From assembly GCA_011390695.1 (NCBI GenBank), contig JAABRW010000025.1, forward strand, positions 1 through 6,931: a stretch of 6,931 nucleotides of DNA, in the 5' to 3' direction. Source of the stretch: Desulfotignum sp. (GTDB lineage Bacteria; Desulfobacterota; Desulfobacteria; Desulfobacterales; Desulfobacteraceae). The stretch's first letter is position 1. Each line of letters starts with the position of its first letter. The notes under the pieces are model-generated. The model did not search any database, was not told the origin of the DNA, and saw only the letters and a list, made by a program, of their open reading frames with translations. Made by a program: the position numbers and the translations under genes. This document shows positions 6,743-6,931 of the stretch, piece after piece.

Positions 6743-6931
6743 CAGGGCCTAAACAGGCATCCGGAACCCAATCCAAGGGATTTCAGGAACAGGTGATCCG
6801 TGTCAACACCATTTTATACTGTGAAAAATGGGCGGATACGGTGGCCTTTTACAAGACCGGACTTAAGCTGCCTGTGACAGTGGCTCAGGACTGGTTTATA
6901 GAATTCCGGCTCACAGACACCACCTGCCTGA
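6739..6931 (+). CDS. VOC / glyoxalase-fold family protein, N-terminal part (runs off window)
   Basis: An open frame starts at the ATG at 6739, overlapping the fprA stop (ATGA), and is still open after 64 codons at the window end. After a polar leader of about 18 residues, the sequence VIRVNTILYCEKWADTVAFY, then KTGLKLPV and DWFIEFRL, is the first beta-alpha-beta-beta unit of the vicinal oxygen chelate fold found in glyoxalase I, dioxygenases and bleomycin-resistance proteins. W32-A33-D34 leading into VAFY is the helix that opens most such domains. The usual first metal ligand position cannot be assigned with confidence, so enzyme or binding protein is undecided. The overlap suggests translational coupling to fprA. 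No ribosome binding site was sought beyond the fprA coding end, where none is obvious. Confidence 0.72.
   Translation, partial: MTGPKQASGTQSKGFQEQVIRVNTILYCEKWADTVAFYKTGLKLPVTVAQDWFIEFRLTDTTCL

Overview
The window reads as chromosomal DNA of an anaerobic deltaproteobacterium, most likely a sulfate reducer of the Desulfobacteraceae type. This is inferred from an FprA/ROO-type flavodiiron protein, remnants of a class I hybrid cluster protein (Hcp) and a CBS protein of the kind common in that group, all in moderately GC-rich DNA. No rRNA, tRNA, insertion sequence, CRISPR array or prophage gene is visible. All genes lie on the + strand and are tightly packed.

Region 1 (1-4909) is an efflux operon: the 3' end of a TetR-family repressor, an HlyD/AcrA-type periplasmic adaptor and an AcrB-type RND permease. 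The three are joined by 4-base ATGA stop/start overlaps, so they should be co-transcribed and translationally coupled. The repressor probably senses a toxic compound and controls the pump. No outer-membrane channel gene is present, so the pump must use a TolC-like channel encoded elsewhere.

Region 2 (4906-5548) is the unusual part. It holds recognisable pieces of at least two, perhaps three, genes in their expected order but with their middles missing. They are a CBS-domain protein cut in its first CBS domain, a scrap of its second CBS domain in another frame, an intact ribosome binding site and start of hcp, an out-of-frame piece of the hcp C-terminal region, and a possible 3' end of an unidentified gene. 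The pieces look conserved, yet each join loses tens to more than a thousand bases. This suggests either recent multiple deletions or a faulty assembly, and is the first thing to check.

Region 3 (5549-6931) has an apparently intact A-type flavodiiron protein (fprA) that would reduce O2 and/or NO, followed by the start of a VOC/glyoxalase-fold protein whose ATG overlaps the fprA stop and which runs off the window. The window therefore pairs an export pump with an oxidative/nitrosative stress locus whose Hcp component is broken as sequenced. I see no convincing new multi-gene system; the multi-deletion remnant region is the real anomaly.
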